From NCBI GenBank assembly GCA_009618505.1, contig WJOQ01000322.1, positions 1 through 12,833 on the forward strand: a DNA stretch of 12,833 nt, read 5' to 3'. Source of the stretch: Clostridia bacterium (lineage in GTDB: Bacteria; Aerophobota; Aerophobia; Aerophobales; AE-B3A). The notes under the pieces were generated by a model. It did no database searches. It worked only from the letters and a program-made list of their open reading frames with translations, and was not told the DNA's origin. Position numbers and translations under genes: made by a program. Numbering within the stretch: the stretch's first letter is position 1; each line of letters starts with the position of its first letter. Below, piece after piece: positions 9,545 through 12,833 of this stretch.

Positions 9545-9549
9545 AGGGA

Positions 9550-10422
9550 TTAGTAGATTACCTTATTCAGGGGATATTCTACAATCCCCTCCCCTCCTAA
9601 CTTCTTGATCTTAGGAATTAATTCCCGCGCCTGTAGTTCATCCAGAATTACTTCTATTGCCAACCACCCTCCTTCGCTGAGCTTGGAGATAGTAGGTTTC
9701 CTTAACGCAGGTAAAGATGTAAGTAATTTTGTTAACTTAGCTTCAGGAACATTCATCTTTAATCCCACTTTCCCCAGTCCGTTCAAGGCACCTTCCAGTA
9801 GAATAGCCAGATTCTTTATTTTCTCTTTTTTCCAGGGGTCTTCCCAGGAAGATATATTAGCAATCAACCAGGTAGTAGACTCTAAGACCGTATCTATGAC
9901 ATCGAGCTTATTAGCTCTCAGGGAAGCTCCTGTCTCGGTAAGTTCAACAATAGCATCTACCAGATGGGGAGGTTTTACCTCTGTAGTTCCCCAGGAAAAT
10001 TCTATCTCAACTTCTATCCTTTTTTTTCTAAAATAATCCTTAGTCACCTGGACTAATTCTGTAGCTATTCTTTTCCCTTTCAGATCCTCCGCTTTTTCTA
10101 TATCAGAATCTATAGGAGCAGCCAGGACCCATCTTACCTTACCTAACCCCTGCTTAGAATATAGTAGCTCCTTCACTTTCTTTACTCTGGCTTTTCTTTC
10201 CAAAATCCAGTCGTACCCAGCTAATCCTATATCCAACATTCCTTTTTCCACATAAACAGGAATTTCCTGTGTCCGAATTAACAAACATTCCAATTCCTTG
10301 TCATCCACAGTAAGGATATAAGACCTCTCCCCCATTCCTATCTGGTAACCAGCTTTTCTGAATAAATCAATGGTCATTCTCTCCAGACTTCCCTTAGGTA
10401 TTCCCATTTTCAACTTTGGCAT
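9550..10422 (-). CDS. hisG: ATP phosphoribosyltransferase, long form
   Basis: Catalyses the first committed step of histidine synthesis, joining ATP to PRPP. I start it at ATG 10422-10420 (290 residues), because the family's first strand begins there (KMGIPKGSL) and AAAGG lies six bases upstream. The reading frame is open 30 codons further, to an ATG at 10512, but those codons come from repeat sequence and lack a ribosome-binding site. Residues 1-205 form the catalytic lobes, including IPKGSL (8-13) and the PRPP-binding TETGASLRAN (162-171). About 210-288 is the C-terminal ACT-like regulatory domain, so this is the HisZ-independent, histidine-inhibited hexameric form. No other his gene is in the window, so it is isolated from a his operon. 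Confidence 0.95.
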   Translation of the reverse strand: MPKLKMGIPKGSLERMTIDLFRKAGYQIGMGERSYILTVDDKELECLLIRTQEIPVYVEKGMLDIGLAGYDWILERKARVKKVKELLYSKQGLGKVRWVLAAPIDSDIEKAEDLKGKRIATELVQVTKDYFRKKRIEVEIEFSWGTTEVKPPHLVDAIVELTETGASLRANKLDVIDTVLESTTWLIANISSWEDPWKKEKIKNLAILLEGALNGLGKVGLKMNVPEAKLTKLLTSLPALRKPTISKLSEGGWLAIEVILDELQARELIPKIKKLGGEGIVEYPLNKVIY

Positions 10423-10435
10423 CTTTAACCTTTCT

Positions 10436-10462
10436 TCGATGCTCGATGCTAGATATTCGTTT
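10436..10462. repeat. Heptad array 4a upstream of hisG
   Basis: TCGATGC occurs at 10436-10442 and 10443-10449, followed by TAGATAT (10450-10456) and a partial TCG. The block GATGCTCGATGCT (10438-10450) is the perfect reverse complement of 10508-10520, so this is the inverted partner of array 4b. It lies just upstream of the hisG ribosome-binding site. Confidence 0.7.
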
Positions 10463-10505
10463 TGGTTTGATCCTCTGTCGTTCGTTTTTTGTCTTTCTTC
10501 TTTTA

Positions 10506-10560
10506 CGAGCATCGAGCATCCAGGATCGAGTATCTAGAACGCAGTGAACTATCAACTATT
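10506..10560. repeat. Heptad array 4b between hisG and the secretin gene
   Basis: Units in one phase: CGAGCAT (10506-10512), CGAGCAT (10513-10519), CCAGGAT (10520-10526), CGAGTAT (10527-10533), CTAGAAC (10534-10540), GCAGTGA (10541-10547) and ACTATCA (10548-10554), followed by ACTATTT. The last units overlap the TGA stop codon (10554-10552) and final codons of the secretin gene. With array 4a it frames a 57-bp spacer as a 13-bp inverted repeat. Confidence 0.7.
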
Positions 10561-12036
10561 TCCAGAAATGTCTAGTTCTTCTACTTTCTTTCCTATTTGT
10601 TCAATTACCCAGTTATTATCCTTAACAATTAGGCTATTATCTACTATTTCAATAGAGCCTTGAGGGGAAAGAAGTTCTTCCAGAGAAGGGACTATCTCCC
10701 CGGCCTCTACATATTCCAGATAGAATGTCTTTGTTTGCGGAATCCTATTAGACTCTTCCAGAGAAAGGATCGCCTTTTCTATCTGAGAGAGTTGATAGGC
10801 TCCGTCTTCTACAATCAAGCTGTTCTCTTCTTCTATTTCAATGCTGCCCTTCTCCGAAATAAGCGACTTCAGTATTTCCTCGGTCGGCTGGACAGAAGAG
10901 AATAGAAGAGAAAAAATTCTCTGTCTTCTTTGTTCTACAAAGGAACCAATGCCATTGAGCACTTCCTGAATCACCTTCACTCTATCCTCATCATCTCTCA
11001 CTAAAATGGAGTTGGGTGGGGCTTCTTTTGGATTTATCTCTATCACTCCCTCAGCAGAAACCATCTCACCTATCTGCCTGGCCATATCTTCCGCCAGAGC
11101 ATAGGTGAAAGTAAAAACTCTCCTGGTTCTTCCCTGGATTTCCCGGGGAGTAATGATGCGGGGCTCAACTGTGACCACCAGATTCCTCTTGGATGTCACT
11201 TTCTCGCTCCTCTTAAAAAGATTACCTATTACCGGAAGTTGAGATAGGATAGGAAGACCGGCAACGCTTTCCGTCTCTTCCTCTCTCATCAACCCTCCAA
11301 TGACAATGGTTTCCCCGCTCCTTACCGTAATGTTGGTAGGTGCGATTTCTCTATAAAAAGTCGGTTGTTTGAACTTAAATCCCTCACTAGGTCCAAAACG
11401 AGACACCATTGGAAAGATAGACATCTGAACAAGGTCCTCTCCCACAATATCAGGCAGTACCTGAAGTACAACCCCCACTGTTACGTACCCATACTTCGCT
11501 GGTATTACCTCTTCTCCTATCCTTGCCTCCTCGCTAATCAAGTAGGGCACATCTTGCACCACATATATGCCGGCTACCTGACCGCTCAAGGTACTCACCT
11601 GAGGTGCCGATAAAACTTCAGCTTCTCCGGTGCTAATAAGCGCATCAAGGACAGCCTCAAGTTTTTCCTTGCCCGCCGTCAGACTGTAGAAACTATACTC
11701 GAGTGCCCCTCCATCAAGTTCTAAGCCTGTGCCTTCTCCCACTTCTCCCGAGGGAACCTTGACTCCAGTTAAGCGCTGCAGGTTAATGCCGAATTCCCGC
11801 GTGGCACTCTCACTCAGTTCCAGAAGCCTGGCCTTGATTTGAATCTGCCTGGTTTCCAGAGGAAATTCAGCTTTCGCCTTTTCCACTTCATCGATCTGCC
11901 ACCTGCTCGCCCTTATGGTTATCCTGCCGGTAGCCGTATCTACTGACATTGAGGACTGCCCCCCTGCTCCAATACCTAGAAGTAAGAACAAGACAGTAAA
12001 TATTGTCAATACAGGAACTACTTTTCCTATATTCAT
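10552..12036 (-). CDS. Secretin (type II/III/IV-pilus outer-membrane channel family) with C-terminal N-domain repeats
   Basis: A likely outer-membrane channel subunit. From the chosen start (ATG 12036-12034, 494 residues) there is a signal peptide: Lys at 5, a hydrophobic run to about 22, then GAGGQSS. Next come a short beta-alpha piece (VDTATGRITIRAS), the IQIKARLLEL strand opening the secretin region, and the core to about residue 300 with VLSAPQVSTLSGQ, GVVLQVLPDI, SGETIVIGGL and the closing LPVIGNLFKRS. About 305-490 then holds three repeats resembling secretin N/STN domains, which normally precede the core. GGAGG five bases upstream supports this ATG; a TTG at 12114 with AGGAG is an alternative adding 26 residues. 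It follows a gene of related domains by 87 bp. Other secretion genes are not in the window. Confidence 0.85.
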   Translation of the reverse strand: MNIGKVVPVLTIFTVLFLLLGIGAGGQSSMSVDTATGRITIRASRWQIDEVEKAKAEFPLETRQIQIKARLLELSESATREFGINLQRLTGVKVPSGEVGEGTGLELDGGALEYSFYSLTAGKEKLEAVLDALISTGEAEVLSAPQVSTLSGQVAGIYVVQDVPYLISEEARIGEEVIPAKYGYVTVGVVLQVLPDIVGEDLVQMSIFPMVSRFGPSEGFKFKQPTFYREIAPTNITVRSGETIVIGGLMREEETESVAGLPILSQLPVIGNLFKRSEKVTSKRNLVVTVEPRIITPREIQGRTRRVFTFTYALAEDMARQIGEMVSAEGVIEINPKEAPPNSILVRDDEDRVKVIQEVLNGIGSFVEQRRQRIFSLLFSSVQPTEEILKSLISEKGSIEIEEENSLIVEDGAYQLSQIEKAILSLEESNRIPQTKTFYLEYVEAGEIVPSLEELLSPQGSIEIVDNSLIVKDNNWVIEQIGKKVEELDISGNS

Positions 12037-12123
12037 AACTCCCTCCACTATTATAGCTTTCGATAGTGCCAATTTTCTTTGGCAAAAACTTGATAATATA
12101 ACTGTGCTGAACAATCTATTCTC

Positions 12124-12833
12124 CTACCTCGGCCCTACCGTACCCAGATTGATTTCCAGAGTGGGAACTTCCATTTGCATCCATTCTCCCTTGGGCTCCA
12201 GACCTTCTATATCCCCCGGCTCGATTCCCAGGATATTAGCCATAGCCAAAGCTATGCGCTCTAAGGACCCTTCCCGGATATAGAATGTACGGTTGATTAT
12301 CTCTTCCGCTCGTGAGGAACCATTCATTTCTTCTATTGTTTCATCAATCTTCTGAATATTCCTCTTCAAGTCGGTTATATAAATTACATTCTCTTCCCCT
12401 TCTGGCAAATCAACTTGAGTGCTTTCCGCCTTAATTTTTTCTGGATTCTCAACCATTTCCTGTGGAATTATGATGTACTCACTCTGATCATTCACATTTC
12501 CTGTTTCTACTTTTTCCCTCATTTTGGCAGGATGAATCTTCCCATGCTCACTCACCACATTGTTCACTTCAAGATAATATTTGGCTTCGTAAGGGGTCAA
12601 ATACTTGAGCACATATCTTTTTCTTCTTATCAATTGAGCTTCCAGGGTATCCTCTCGGTTAACCAGCTCCTTAACCCTGTCCAGATTCTTCTTTACATCC
12701 TTCACAAGGATAGTGTCAGTCTCTTCTCTTGTCTCCAATAACTTCTTTCCTTCCTCAGAAAGAAGATCCCCTATCTGTTCAGACAGAGAAGACAAAGGAG
12801 CAAACTTAATTTCATAGGTTTTCTTAACAGGAA
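12124..12833 (-). CDS. Secretin N-domain (STN-like) repeat protein, N-terminus beyond the window
   Basis: The frame is open from the right edge to the TAG at 12126-12124, at least 236 residues; the true start lies outside. An in-window TTG at 12795 falls in the middle of a domain and is not credible. I see three units resembling secretin N-domains: one beginning KTYEIKF at the edge and ending ILVKDVKKNLDRVKELV; one beginning KRYVLKYLTPYEA and ending VIYITDLKRNIQKIDETI, with an Asn/Glu-rich insert; and one beginning RTFYIREGSLERIALAMANILG, which stops after LEINLGTVGPR without a recognisable second half. Patterns of alternating hydrophobics followed by an amphipathic helix match those in the neighbouring secretin. 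It probably supplies periplasmic ring domains to that channel. The family match is by pattern only. Confidence 0.65.
   Translation of the reverse strand, partial: PVKKTYEIKFAPLSSLSEQIGDLLSEEGKKLLETREETDTILVKDVKKNLDRVKELVNREDTLEAQLIRRKRYVLKYLTPYEAKYYLEVNNVVSEHGKIHPAKMREKVETGNVNDQSEYIIIPQEMVENPEKIKAESTQVDLPEGEENVIYITDLKRNIQKIDETIEEMNGSSRAEEIINRTFYIREGSLERIALAMANILGIEPGDIEGLEPKGEWMQMEVPTLEINLGTVGPR

Noticed and set aside
10423..10512. 30-codon N-terminal extension of hisG to the ATG at 10512
   Set aside because: It is encoded by repeat sequence, lacks a ribosome-binding site and precedes the family's normal first strand; the ATG at 10422 has AAAGG at good spacing.
10533..10555. Weak hisG promoter (TTGATA with GATACT at 15 bp)
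   Set aside because: Spacing is short, the -10 is poor, and the sequence is part of the heptad array, so the match is likely to be chance.
12050..12055. TATAAT on the minus strand as a secretin promoter
   Set aside because: No -35-like hexamer lies 16-18 bp upstream; the nearest good one (TTGCCA, 12085-12080) is 24 bp away.
12037..12114. Longer secretin starting at TTG 12114
   Set aside because: AGGAG does precede it, so it is not excluded, but the ATG at 12036 has a stronger GGAGG and places the signal peptide at the N-terminus.
12037..12123. Frameshift joining the upstream N-domain gene to the secretin
   Set aside because: The secretin has its own signal peptide and ribosome-binding site after an 87-bp gap, which a simple frameshift would not produce.
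12124..12795. Complete gene starting at TTG 12795
   Set aside because: The frame stays open to the window edge and the codons upstream (ending KTYEIKFAP) belong to the same domain unit, so the gene is truncated by the window.

Overview
This window looks like chromosomal DNA of an uncultivated, AT-leaning bacterium. The genes are housekeeping genes with bacterial-type proteins: FtsH, RuvC, enolase, a long-form HisG, PurE and an outer-membrane-type secretin. The secretin implies a cell with an outer membrane. The bacterial apgM-like/thrC pairing, scattered biosynthetic genes and peculiar intergenic repeats remind me of candidate-phylum genomes such as Omnitrophota or Aerophobota. That placement is an impression, not a demonstration.

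Layout: all genes but one are on the minus strand. From right to left, in the direction of transcription, they are: a gene made of secretin N-domain-like units that runs off the right edge; a secretin with an unusual domain order; hisG; a tight purE / cyclophilin-like / eno cluster; ftsH overlapping folP; ruvC; a plus-strand MFS exporter that converges with ruvC and diverges from the next unit; and thrC directly abutting an apgM-family gene that runs off the left edge. The starts of thrC and eno (GTG), and of the MFS gene and purE (TTG), are non-ATG. Shine-Dalgarno-like sequences support them.

How the genes relate: the secretin and its neighbour probably work together in a type II/IV-like envelope machine. 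thrC and the apgM-like gene probably form a threonine-biosynthesis operon in which the second gene may supply homoserine kinase activity. The remaining genes are independent housekeeping functions: histidine, purine and folate synthesis, glycolysis, membrane proteolysis and recombination.

The most unusual feature lies between genes. The four longer gaps between tandem minus-strand genes (folP/ruvC, eno/ftsH, purE/hisG, hisG/secretin) each carry degenerate arrays with a strict 7-bp period. The heptad sequence differs from gap to gap, and most units carry one CG. Two of the elements share blocks and differ in one place by exactly one heptad. At least two arrays run into the stop codons of the adjacent genes. 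I do not recognise a named family for these repeats. The divergent thrC/MFS gap lacks them but has candidate promoters and a perfect 8-bp inverted repeat. I saw no tRNA, rRNA, CRISPR, insertion sequence or convincing intrinsic terminator.
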